Source of the DNA: Ooceraea biroi
Lineage: Eukaryota; Arthropoda; Insecta; Hymenoptera; Formicidae
Length of the DNA stretch: 64,000 nt
Direction: 5' to 3'
Assembly: GCF_003672135.1 (NCBI RefSeq)
Contig: NC_039511.1
Location: forward strand, 4,056,464 to 4,120,463
Shown here: piece after piece, positions 54,971 to 64,000 of the stretch
Numbering within the stretch: position 1 is the stretch's first letter
How the letters are laid out: the number at the start of each line of letters is the position of its first letter
The notes under the pieces: model-generated
What the model saw: only the letters and a program-made list of their open reading frames with translations
The model's database searches: none
Told to the model about the DNA's origin: nothing
Translations under genes and position numbers: made by a program

Positions 54971-55492
54971 CTGAAAACAAAGAATCACCACGTGTTAGGT
55001 TAAATATTTTGTTCATTGTACAAGCTAACGAGTAACTAGCAAAGTACCCGTGCTTTGTGTACGGGCGAGAAGCCGTGCTAACGAAACGCAGTATAGCGAA
55101 ACTGCGGCGTCACAGCAGAAAGTTGAAAGAGATTCCTGCCATACGTAAAGCCGAACAGAAACGGTACCAATCGATATCGCGAATAAAGCGACGCTTCGAA
55201 TGTTATTGTGGGAAAATTTGACAAAGCGATGTACGCTCCGGTGCGTGCATCGAACGGTTGTAACCATCTGTCGCCGCGAACCACCTTCCCTACAAATTCC
55301 ATTGGAAATTAACCCGCTCCCCTTTCTGTCTGCGAATCCGCACCGATGACTCATAACGTGTGACCTATAATGAATATCCTGAGTGAAAATTCTGATTCGC
55401 GGAGAACCGTAGAAATCGTCCTCGCATCAACCACCAAGGCAATCTCTAAATCCTGTTGGGTTGAGTCGTCAGGGGTGACTCTCGTCAGGGTG

Positions 55493-55632
55493 ATTATGCC
55501 GTGGTGTCTCGTACGGATGGAAATATTATGTAGTCATGCTTTCTTGACTGCATTTCCAACAGAGTTCATAGTAAAACAAAAATCGCGCCCACGCCCGCCG
55601 CGCCACGCGCGGCCCGCCCGAAACCTCATTAT
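55493..55632 (+). repeat. DIRS left terminal region (left ITR plus leader)
   Basis: The left inverted terminal repeat occupies 55493-55521, starting ATTATGCC. The following GC-rich leader, up to CCTCATTAT at 55632, recurs in direct orientation at 60336-60488 with a few substitutions and a 14-nt insertion. Upstream flank ends ...CAGGGTG. Confidence 0.85.
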
Positions 55633-55894
55633 GTTTTCTGTTCTCGCAGATTACAACTGAGTTCACACTTTAGTTCTTTCGCTTGTGTATTTTCGTGTGC
55701 TTTCACATTGTGCTAGCCATGCCGAAGTACAAGAGTCATCGTTCATCCAGCTCGTCAAGGAGAAGCAGGCGCGAGCATCGCACAAAACGTCATAATAGGA
55801 GATCGCGATCACGTTCTAACCTCTCCTACACGAGGGAACCGTTGAGTGACTCGTCGCGGGATTTGCCTGTGCGCCGCTCTTCATCTCGGGATCG

Positions 55895-55900
55895 TTTTTT
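55895..55900 (+). other. Probable homopolymer frameshift in DIRS gag
   Basis: A run of six T. Reading five T would join the SR-rich start (frame of 55719) to the downstream gag core without a stop. Either a mutation of this copy or a sequencing error could produce it. Confidence 0.55.
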
Positions 55901-56092
55901 CCAGCGACTTGTTTACGCGCTTCCAGTATCGTATCCCTCCGACATCCGGCGAGACGTCGGGGGATATTCCACGACCGACGAGTCCCGTCCCATGCGCGGA
56001 CATTGCAGCGGACATGCCCGGCGAGGCCTCTGTCCCTGTTGAGCGAAATGTAGACGAGCAGACGGCTTTGGACAGCCGGGGCGGCGACCTAG

Positions 56093-56182
56093 GTATGTCT
56101 TCTTCCCTTGGTAACGTGATGTTTCCGGGAGATGACATAACCGACTGCTCATTCCTACTATATTTCGTCTCTTCTGTTGCAG
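56093..56182 (+). other. Candidate spliceosomal intron inside DIRS gag
   Basis: The segment starts GTATGT after CTAG and ends in TTCTGTTGCAG, with a branch-like CTACTAT and a pyrimidine-rich 3' part. It is exactly 90 nt, contains no stop in frame, and encodes a hydrophobic patch (FLLYFVSSVAV) unlike the flanking gag sequence. Introns have been reported in some DIRS elements. Not proven here. Confidence 0.5.
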
Positions 56183-57089
56183 TGAGTAGTCCTTCTCCTC
56201 ATGCTGGAGAATCGCAGGTGGTCTCCTTTCCCGATCCGGTGGTCACGGAGGTGGTTGAACCTGATACGCCTGCGGTACCTGCTTCTGAGTTCTACGGGTT
56301 GCTTCAGGATCTGTTCAAGGAACAGTCACAACCGCCCGCTGCGACGTCGTGGTTGCCCGTTATCTTAAACACCCTCAGAAGTGAAGCTCGTTCCGGTCTT
56401 ACGGAGGAGCTGAAATCTGATCTCGTGAAGCACGAACCGAAAGAAGACGTGGCCTTTCTTCGCCCTCCATGCCTAAATAAGGAAATTCTTCCGAATCTGG
56501 CCGCTACAGCTCTCACCCGGGACAAACATCAAATGAAGGCCCAGGCGCAGGTGGGAGCGTCACTGAACGCCCTTGGCAGCGGCTTGTCCGACCTTTCCAA
56601 AATTGAGGGTCTCTTGGCGTCGCCGGATGGAAAGGCCGCAGTTGCTAAAATTGCGGAAGGCATACATTTGCTCGCTGACCACCATTTTCGGCTTTCGCAA
56701 ACGAGGCGGGCATTTATTGTTCCGTCTCTGAATTTTTTGGGGAAAACGGCCTCGGACTCGGCTCCCATCGATGACAGTCTGTTTGGAAGCAATTTCGTAC
56801 AAGACGTTGAGGCTGCTCAGTCCGTCGAGAAGGTTGCTCGTAAGATGGCGCGGAAAACACCTCAGTCGCAGCAAGCCCGCACCGCATCGTCCGAAACAGA
56901 CGAACTTACCGCTTCGAGAGGTACAGCAACGCCAACAGCAGTCGGAAAACAGGAAGCCCCCTCGTCAGACGTCTTCGGCTCATCGCGCGAGGAGGGGCCA
57001 GCACCACTCCAGGCCGAGCCACTCCAGGAGATCGGCGTCCCGTTTCCGAACGCGGACTCGGCGCTAAACCCGGAACGGTCAGCAGGCCG

Positions 57090-58975
57090 CTTAGCCGGAT
57101 TCGCGAGCAGTTGGCGAGAGATAACCTCCGACCCCCAGGTATTAGAAGCTATCACCGGGTACAAGATCCCTTTTTCTCGGCTTCCCCCACCTCGCCCTTT
57201 CCTGCGGGAGCCAGCCTTCTCCGTGAGAGAGGCGGCTCACTGCACAGCAGAGATCGAGCGTCTCTGCCGGAAAGGGGCTCTAGTTATTGCTGAACTTACC
57301 GCGGGCCAATTTTTGTCATCTTTTTTCTTGATCCCGAAATCATCAGGCGGTATGCGGTTTATTTTAAACTTGCGTGATCTCAATGAGTATATCTCTCCTC
57401 CTCACTTAAAAATGGAGGATTGGCGGACTGTTGTTAGTCTCATGACACCGAACTCTTGGATGGCTTCGGTGGATCTTGAGGACGCGCATTTGCTGGTTCC
57501 GGTGCATCCTTCCCATAGACGATTCCTTCGCTTCCGATGGCGAAATATAGTCTACGAGTTTACGTCTCTGCCTTTTGGCCTATCCACGGCGCCTTACATC
57601 TTTACGAAGATTGTGCGCCCCGTGGTCAGAGTGTTGCGAGCAAAGGGGTTTCCATCTGTCGCACACCTCGACGATTTTCTACTCTTAGGAGATTCAAAGG
57701 AGAGTTGCCAGAAGAATGTTCGTGAAACACTGGACTTACTCTCGTCTCTGGGCTTTCTCATCAATTATTCTAAATCGGAGCTCGTACCCTCTTCCAAACG
57801 CAAATATTTAGGCTTCATTTTCGATTCCGTTCAACAATCGGTATCTATCCCACCTGATAGGCGGCGACGTCTTCGAACGTTAATACTGAACATGTCGCGT
57901 AAATCTCGGTGCACTATCAAAGAGTTCGCAAGCATGCTTGGTTTACTCACATCTGTCTGTCCTGCAGTTCTGTATGGACTTCTATATACAAAGAGGTTTG
58001 AGCGACAGAACTTTTTGGCTCTGGAGGCCCACGCTGGGGATTTTGACCAGCAGATGTCAATTCCAGTTTTCCTTAAAGAAGACTTCGATTGGTGGCTTCG
58101 GATTTTTTCTGACAAAAATCAGAATAATACAATCCGTTTGAGCGCTTACGCCCGTGAAATATTTTCCGATGCATCTCTAACCGGCTGGGGTGCTACATGT
58201 GGAGACCAGCGTACACACGGCTGGTGGACAGCCGACACTAGGACCCTCCACATTAATGCGCTCGAATTGTTGGCCGCATTTTATGCTTTGAGATGCTTCG
58301 CGACGGATCTCCGGGGCTGCAACATCCTTCTTCGTTTAGACAACACTACTGCCATAGCATACGTAAATAAATTTGGCTCGGTCCAGTGTCCACTCCTGTC
58401 CGATATCGCTCGAGACATTTGGAAATGGTGCGAGGAGCGCAATCTTTACCTCTTCGCTTCATATATCGCTTCCGTCGACAATGTTATTGCAGATGCGGAA
58501 TCGAGAGTCCCGGATACCGATACTGAGTGGTCAGTATCTAGTCAGGCGTTTAAGCGAATTGACAGAGACTTTGGCCCCTTCGATATAGACTTGTTTGCAT
58601 CAGTGGCAAATACTAAACACTCGGTTTACGCCTCTTGGTTCCCTGATCCCGGGTCTTGGGCGGTTGACGCGTTCACCTTGTCTTGGCATCAATTTTATTT
58701 TTATGCCTTCCCTCCCTTTGTGCTGATCCCCAGGGTATTGCGTAGGATACTCGATGAGGAAGCCACAGGAGTTGTAGTTGTGCCCTGGTGGCTTGCCCAA
58801 TCGTGATTCCCGATGTTTCTTAATCTCCTGGCTTCTGATCCTATCATTTTACCACCTTCGCGATTTTTACTATCATCTCCTTTCAGGGACCGTCACCCGG
58901 AGTGGAGAAACCTTTCCCTGGCAGCAGGGAGGTTATCAGGGAGGCCTTCCAATTGCAGGCCGTCCCTCCAGCAGC
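57090..58975 (+). pseudogene. DIRS pol: reverse transcriptase and RNase H, with a premature stop
   Basis: The frame is open from 55846 to TGA 58804-58806. The RT domain begins near SSWREITSDP. Motif A is SVDLEDAH (about 57466-57490), and the catalytic motif HLDDFLLL has its Asp pair at 57670-57675. RNase H follows with FSDASLTGWGA (Asp at 58168-58170), INALELLAAF (Glu), RLDNTTAIAYVNK (Asp) and NVIADAESR (Asp), so all four acidic residues remain. The DIRS-typical region DLFASVANTK...WFPDPGSWAVDAF and VVVPWWLAQS comes next. Family sequences have Trp-Phe-Pro here; this copy has TGA, then FPMFLNLLASDP continuing in frame to TAG at about 58981. So one Trp-to-stop change truncates pol. Confidence 0.9.
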
Positions 58976-59907
58976 TCTAGACACACTTCTCGCTTCACTC
59001 TCTCCGGGTACTTTAATCGTACCCGGAGATTAAACAATATACTCGACCTCTCCGAAGCTGGTGGATGTTTTGCCAGAGGAATCAGATATCGCCCTATGCG
59101 CCGGAAGTCAACCAGGTTCTGGATTTTCTGTCTCAGGAGCTCCAGCACGTGGGATCCTACTCGACCCTGAACAATATACGCTCAGCAGTTTCTCTCATTT
59201 CTACTACGATGATCGGTAATCACCCGTTGATTAAGCACTTTTGTAGAGGTGCGAGTGTTCTTAAATCGCAGAAACCTCGATACGATTTCGTATGGGATCC
59301 TGCGCCAGTTATCGCGAAACTAGCTATCATATTTCCGTATTCTTCCGTGTCGCTGGCCACTATTCCTAAGAAGTTAACGCTGCTCTTCGCGCTCGGCTCT
59401 GGTCAGCGTGCTCAAACAATATCAGCTATTAAAATTTCGCACATATCTTTTTCTCCTGATAAGGTTATCATTCGTATACCAGATCGCTTAAAGACGTCAG
59501 CTCCCGGTCGATCGCAACCGCTACTTACCTTCCCCCGGTTCTTACATCGCCCAGAGCTATGCATTGTCTCTCTTCTCGAACATTACATTAACATCACCGA
59601 GGGTCTTCGTGCACCCGATTGCGACGCTTTATTTCTAGCTTACACGAAACCCCATAAAGCTGTAGGGGTACAAACGATCGGTCGTTGGATTCGCGCGGGA
59701 CTAGAGGATTGCGGAGTACAGGGCGATTTGTTTTCTGCCCATAGCACTCGTCATGCATCGACCTCGCTAGCCGCTCGAAATGGAGTGGCTCTGGATATCA
59801 TTAAACGGGCTGCAGGTTGGTCGGGTGACTCACGAGCTTTTGCTAGGTTTTATAACCGCCCGATAATTAACCCTACAGATTTTAGCAGATCGGTTCTGTT
59901 ATCTTAA
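58890..59907 (+). pseudogene. DIRS tyrosine recombinase, frame broken by a 16-nt insertion
   Basis: The N-terminal part (REVIREAFQLQAVPPAALDT then LLASLSPGTL) reads in one frame to about 59015. The rest (KQYTRPLRSWWMFCQRNQIS onward) reads in the next frame from about 59032 to TAA at 59905-59907. The catalytic set is intact: Arg in SGQRAQT (59401 region), His and Arg in HSTRHAS (about 59740-59755), Trp in the usual second-His position (AGWSGDS), and the nucleophile Tyr in FYNRP (59851-59853). In intact DIRS elements this enzyme integrates a circular cDNA. The N-terminal frame overlaps the end of pol, the usual DIRS arrangement. Confidence 0.88.
59001..59029 (+). repeat. Perfect hairpin created by an insertion in the recombinase gene
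   Basis: TCTCCGGGTAC (59001-59011) and its exact reverse complement (59019-59029) flank a 7-nt spacer. Removing 16 nt here restores the conserved join GTL-KQYTR and the reading frame, so the inverted arm is likely an insertion copied from the adjacent arm. Confidence 0.75.
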
Positions 59908-60251
59908 GCTACAGCGACCATGCCTCACGGCTCTTTGCTCGTAGTAGATCATATAGATACCGGCCTTTTTCTTTTCTTTTTGACCTTATTCTTGAGGAGC
60001 ACCCAATGTGCTTTGTGTTTTAATTTTCAACTTGTGTCTCGTCTAGGACGATTTTAAGCCGACACGGACCATGGGTTCCATATTTTATACTTAAGATAAC
60101 TCTTTCATTTAACACGCCTTACTTTCGTCTGATGTGTCATAGGTGATATATTATATCTTCTCGAACAGTGTGGTTTAAGTTCCTATATTTAGTTGGAATG
60201 TTTACATTTGGTAATAAATGTCAACATTATGGCAAATCGTGCTTTAAACAA

Positions 60252-60363
60252 CTACATAATATTTCCATTCGGACGAGACACCATGGCATAATTGTATAAT
60301 CAAACGAACTTACCTATAAGTGAAGTTCGATTGTGATTATGCCTGGTGTCTCGTCCGGATGGA
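60252..60363 (+). repeat. DIRS internal complementary region (ICR)
   Basis: Bases 60252-60292 are the reverse complement of the left end 55493-55533 (38 of 41). Bases 60288-60363 are the reverse complement of the right end 60558-60633 (75 of 76). The two parts overlap by ATAAT, the complement of ATTAT found at both termini. In DIRS-1 an equivalent region is thought to template joining of the ends into a circle. Confidence 0.88.
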
Positions 60364-60488
60364 AATACTATGTAGGCATGCTTTCTTGACTGCATTTCCA
60401 ACAGAGTTCATAGTAAAACAAAAATCGCGCCCACGCCCGTCGCGCCACGCGCGACCCGCGGCGCTGTGCGCGCCCGGAACCTCATTAT
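60334..60488 (+). repeat. Second direct copy of the DIRS left-terminal region
   Basis: It repeats 55491-55632 in the same orientation, about 95% identical outside a 14-nt insertion near 60461-60474. Only its first ~30 nt are explained by the ICR. The other ~125 nt are an additional duplication, reminiscent of the split direct repeats of PAT-type elements. Confidence 0.8.
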
Positions 60489-60557
60489 TTCAAAGTTGCG
60501 AGGCAAATCGTCGAATATAGAGGGAGGGAAGAAGCCAAAGGCTGTGGGTGGGAAAGG

Positions 60558-60633
60558 TCCATCCGGACGAGACACCAGGCATAATCACAATCGAACTTCA
60601 CTTACAGGTAAGTTCGTTTGATTATACAATTAT
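60558..60633 (+). repeat. DIRS right inverted terminal repeat with extension
   Basis: Bases 60558-60585 are the inverted copy of the left ITR (one mismatch and one indel). The extension 60586-60633 is found otherwise only, inverted, in the ICR, and contains a near-perfect splice-donor-like ACAGGTAAGT at 60604-60613. Confidence 0.85.
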
Positions 60634-60971
60634 TTCGTGTGGTCGATGCAACCCGTGAGATCTCGGATTTAACGTGTGGGAGAGACGTTACGTTACGGCA
60701 AGTTCGAACTCGCGGCTGAGCGAGATAAGAAAATCCACCGAATAAATAATACGGGTAAAGCGCACAGGAGTGCGCATAGGGGTGCGCACAGTCGGCCGGC
60801 AATATTATTACGGGCTACCGGGCTAAGGGAAGTACAGCTCAGAGGGAATAAACTCGCCGAGATAACGCGGTCGGATTTCTAATATGATAGGAGGGTGGAC
60901 CCGTTCGCCCGGATGCGGTGGCTGCAGCGTCGCAGCTGTCGCGACTGCACTTGTTGCGCTATTTTGGGTCG

Positions 60972-61010
60972 TCCGGTCGGTCGGTCGGTCGTTCGTTTGG
61001 TCGGTCAGCC
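60972..61010. repeat. (GGTC)n-type repeat
   Basis: Imperfect GGTC/GTTC units over about 38 nt. The Arg/Ser/Val-rich or Thr/Asp-rich frames over it are artefacts. Confidence 0.8.
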
Positions 61011-61330
61011 GAGTCGTGGCGGTCTTATTAGTCGACATCCCGTCGCTGACGGTTATTGCTGAATTCTGCTGCGCCGTGTCGATTCGTTTCGCGCGCCAAT
61101 TCGTGAATTTTTCATCCGGCGTCTCGCCCCGCGTGACGATATTATCCCCGCGACCGACCGCAATATCTTCCGAGGGTCGGGACGAGAGACGCGTTCTTTG
61201 ACATATAAATTGTCGATCGACGAAATAATTCATGGCTTCGGCGTGCTGATACAATGTGGATGTAGCATCGGGCATGTGTATGCGCATTTATATGTGAGCT
61301 ATTCAGTACATCCTTTTATCCGCAAATATT

Positions 61331-61359
61331 AGAGAGAGAGAGAGAGAGAAAGAGAGAAA
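61331..61359. repeat. (GA)n microsatellite
   Basis: About 28 nt of AG dinucleotides with a single AA interruption. Confidence 0.9.
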
Positions 61360-62003
61360 GGGGATAGCAAAAGTAAGAAAACGGTCATTTTCAGGGGATC
61401 ATTATTTTACAATAATTCTTAAATGTATGAATTTTTATGAAGCATATGTATTGTCTTTTTCTCTCTTTCTTTGTCTCTTATAATTTATTTATAAATAATT
61501 AGAAACATAATTTTTGAAATTCTCAAAGTACTCAAACGTAAAAGTGCCTCCTACAAGTTAAATATTTACAGCAAATAAAAAGAGTGGAGATAACTGATTA
61601 AAAAGATCTCATTAAAGCAAAATGCAATCTAGGATCTTTTAAGGGCAAGTATAATATAAGAGCTATGTTTAACGTTGGTAGAAGGCTCGTGAAACGCGAG
61701 CGACGTTTGTTCGTAACAAGAGCCGCATATTGGATAAAGTTCTCGGCATCTGCGAATCCTGTTACACAAGCTTCTCTGCGTGTTAATGTAGGTCTCCTGC
61801 ATTTCGTGGTCATCCGATAATTATATTTCTGTTATCAAACTCCGTACATTTGGAGCGTAGCCCGAGCTAAAAATACAAGGGCAGAGGTTGCAGCGAATCG
61901 CAAAATAGACTTCCTAAATTAAAGAAGTCAACTGTATCGAACGTTGAAATAATTTTTTAAAAATCACATTTCGCGTTTTTTATTTTATCCATATCTCTAT
62001 GTA

Positions 62004-62127
62004 TTGGGTTGACCAGAAAGTCCGTGCTGACTCTTTAGCAAAATTCAAACGCAAAACTATATTAACTCTTACGAAGTTTTGCGTTTGAATTTTGTTAAAA
62101 AAGAATCTGACTCTCCGGTTAACTCAA
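62004..62127. mobile_element. 124-bp fold-back MITE with mariner-like termini
   Basis: Almost the whole element is an inverted repeat of about 55 nt per arm with a 16-nt loop (62059-62074). The inner 20 bp (62039-62058 and 62075-62094) are perfect. The ends begin TTGGGTTGACC and, inverted, TTGAGTTAACC, and TA flanks both sides (62002-62003, 62128-62129). TTGGGTTG ends are typical of some insect mariners. It has no coding capacity. Confidence 0.8.
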
Positions 62128-64000
62128 TAACTTTACAATACAATTCGTATATGTTTCTCTTCACTTGTCGAACGTAACATCGTTCCAAATTTTGGAGTCA
62201 GATTACATTCCTAACATTTTCGTCATTACGGCAACGAGTCTCTTGCACATTCAATTAGCTGTAATCTTGAATTAGCCAACCATGCACAAACAATATTCCG
62301 CGGTAGTGAGTTCTCCGGGAATCGATCGTACGTCGATGCTGTTCGCTGCCGGCCAACTGTGCGGCCGCCAATTACGGCCGATCGGCCGATTATCTTCATG
62401 AATAGTGAAAGCAGCCGTCATAATTCCGGCAAGTAGGACAGGAAGCATCCAAGATCAGCCCATGCGTGCAACATCGTCCGCATTAACCCCGCAAATTAGC
62501 CGCGCTAAGCGTTCATCAGTCGAAAGTCGGCGCGCATGCATCAGAACGGAACAATGATAACGCAGTCGACAATGCGGCACGACGACGAAGGCTCAAAAGT
62601 GACGTTTTAATCGCCGCTCGTTGTCGGACGATGCTGAAGCTTTGTTCTCACGGCGAATAGGGTTTGTCGGTCGGGGATACGTTGATATCTTGTTATGACG
62701 AGCGTTACATAATCTAGGATACCGTGGCATTATTCCGACCGCCAGTCGGCGAAAGATACCGGTTTGTTTAACGACGCGACAAGAGTCAAAATCATCCTTG
62801 TAATCGCGATTATCCCATAAGTAAGCTCTAAGAAACTCTATGCAACGCGCGAATTCTCGCGTAGGAAAACAAAAGTAAACGATATAATTGTGCTTTAAGT
62901 AAACTTTCGTGTCGGATCTTTCGGATAGATGGAAGCAAATAATAAAACATGGTCTCTCTCCTTCGCACGCGCGCGATGCCATATTTTTGCGCCGCAAAGT
63001 TCTGTATCGTGATTCATATAAAACTAAGGTAAGAGAAAAAGCGCGAAATTACTATGTTCCACAGACTGAGAGCCATAATTTTTGTACTTCGCCGGTTAAA
63101 GACAAAAGGGAACGACGCGTTGCACAAGCGCCGTAAGAAACGGCCGGGCACATTCCGCCAGTTACGTCAAGAAAGTTCGAAGACTCAATTAATCACGGTT
63201 TTTCGTTCGACGTGCTTTATGGTGCGCTTCTTGCACGGTCACCGGTCATGTAAATCTCGGAACTCCGTGCAAGTGGTAAAACCTCCGACGGCTTCGAGCC
63301 GCGATGAGAGAGCCGTAGCACATCGTCGCAAATCTTAATGATAACGTCGCCGTCTTTTCTTTTCTCTTCTCTCCCCGACGGTCTTTCCGAAGAAAGGGAA
63401 GCTAGACAAGTTCGCGAAAAAATTTCTGCAAGAACCCGCGCGATGACATAATGAAAGACGACGTCCGCCCTCTCGGTGGTCGACGTTTCTCGTCGCGACA
63501 CTCGTCATGACCGAATTATTATACCTGTGGCATTAATTAACTTGATATGCATTTTATTCATTACGTTATCTTAGTGCGGATAGTGTCGAGAAAGTTCTTC
63601 TTGAATTCCGTGTGAATATGTATTACAACTTTGTTTTTAATTTTAAACTATTAAGAGTATCCACAAATCTGATTAACTGGCAGATACATTGCGTGTACAT
63701 GCTACATGCTGACTTCGATATTTTAAAATTTTTGTAATAAACGGAACATAGAGAAATTTCATGTATACATTACATGGATATATAATTCTAATTCTACCGA
63801 CGAATCTTCCACAAGGGGCTGTACATTTTTCGACAATCTCATCATGTTTTAAGAACATTAAATATATACGCGTTGGCAAACTTGGCTTTCGCTCGATGCG
63901 TGGAACACGAAGGGTTGAGCCACGCGTAACGAGACGGTGCGGCTGTCTAGATTACGTTCATTTATAACCACGCGGCACAGGAACGTAACAGGAAGCACCG

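Larger units (their letters stand above)
55719..57067 (+). pseudogene. DIRS gag-like ORF1, frameshifted
   Basis: ATG at 55719 opens an Arg/Ser-rich basic N-terminus (about 60 residues), typical of DIRS ORF1. Its frame stops at 56042. From the T6 run at 55895-55900 the next frame reads sensibly (DLFTRFQYRIPPTSGE) and carries the gag-like core, including FYGLLQDLFKEQ, LRPPCLNKEI and LNALGSGLSDLSKIE. One extra T explains the shift. A third frame (to 57067) holds a Lys/Arg/Gln/His-rich tail like the basic C-terminus of gag proteins, suggesting a second indel near 56840-56860 that also fused gag to pol in this copy. A candidate intron lies at 56093-56182. Function of intact homologues: nucleic-acid-binding structural protein. 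Confidence 0.7.
55493..60633 (+). mobile_element. DIRS-type tyrosine-recombinase retrotransposon, inactivated copy
   Basis: A 5.1-kb element encoding, in order, an SR-rich/gag-like protein, reverse transcriptase, RNase H and a tyrosine recombinase, with no integrase or protease. This combination defines the DIRS order. The ends are inverted repeats (55493-55521 and 60558-60585), and the right one has a 48-nt extension to 60633. Upstream of it sits an internal complementary region (60252-60363) matching the joined ends. Both ends carry ATTAT, and there is no longer target duplication, as expected if a circle integrates by site-specific recombination. The element is antisense to the receptor and lies in its intron. 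Several lesions make it non-autonomous. Confidence 0.92.
60634..64000. other. Remainder of the receptor intron to the right edge
   Basis: No receptor exon is visible on the - strand here, so the next upstream exon (expected to encode the segment ending ...YNN) lies outside. The stretch contains a GGTC-type repeat (about 60972-61010), a GA microsatellite (61331-61359) and the fold-back MITE at 62004-62127. Other open frames are short and featureless. Confidence 0.5.

Noticed and set aside
58870..58890. Possible splice acceptor (CTCCTTTCAG) before the recombinase
   Set aside because: Pol tail residues typical of the family read straight through it, so splicing there is not needed.
58778..59170. 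130-codon open frame on + between pol and recombinase
   Set aside because: It lies in a third frame; the conserved pol tail and recombinase start are in the other two frames.
60288..60633. Independent 346-bp TIR element next to the DIRS element
   Set aside because: The 76-bp inverted arms at first suggested a separate MITE, but the left arm plus the adjacent 41 nt match the expected ICR exactly, so a single DIRS element explains it better. A nested insertion is kept only as an alternative.

Overview
This window looks like nuclear DNA of an insect, most likely a hymenopteran and plausibly an ant. The support is short spliceosomal introns with GTRAGT donors, an insect-type nicotinic acetylcholine receptor subunit, two insect-specific DM4/12 genes, CpG-rich non-coding DNA full of microsatellites, and mariner and DIRS-type transposons. 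The species assignment is inference.

Layout. (1) 0-13.3 kb: two DM4/12-family genes in tandem on the + strand, at 270-1399 and 6545-13103. Each has four exons, the same intron phases (0, 2, 2) and a third exon of exactly 111 nt, so they are probably an old tandem duplication. Intron 2 of the second gene carries a decayed mariner element (9592-10850). (2) 13.3-47.6 kb: about 34 kb with no gene I can defend. It holds a 170-bp TA-flanked MITE (24328-24497) and many simple repeats, densest at 25.3-32.8 kb and 43.5-47.6 kb. Part of it may be 3' UTR of the gene that follows. (3) 47.6-64 kb, - strand: the last three coding exons of a nicotinic acetylcholine receptor alpha subunit, best matched to the insect alpha1 type (exons 54970-54790, 51927-50881, 47850-47647). 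The N-terminal exons lie beyond the right edge. (4) 55493-60633: a DIRS-type tyrosine-recombinase retrotransposon, on + and so antisense to the receptor, inside the receptor intron. (5) 62004-62127: a short fold-back MITE with mariner-like ends.

The most informative structure is the right end of the DIRS element. An internal complementary region (60252-60363) is the reverse complement of the right end joined to the left end. It therefore preserves the junction of the predicted circular intermediate and fixes both termini at a shared ATTAT. A direct copy of the left-terminal ~140 nt also sits there, which this arrangement does not require. The copy is dead: there is a probable Trp-to-stop change at the end of pol, a 16-nt self-complementary insertion breaking the recombinase frame, and at least one frameshift in gag. 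A 90-nt in-frame segment of gag has good splice signals and may be an intron.

The host genes show no functional link with one another. The receptor is a neuronal ligand-gated cation channel subunit; DM4/12 proteins are secreted-looking, cysteine-containing proteins of unknown function. All exon limits were read by eye from splice consensus, frame and family similarity, without alignment or transcript data.
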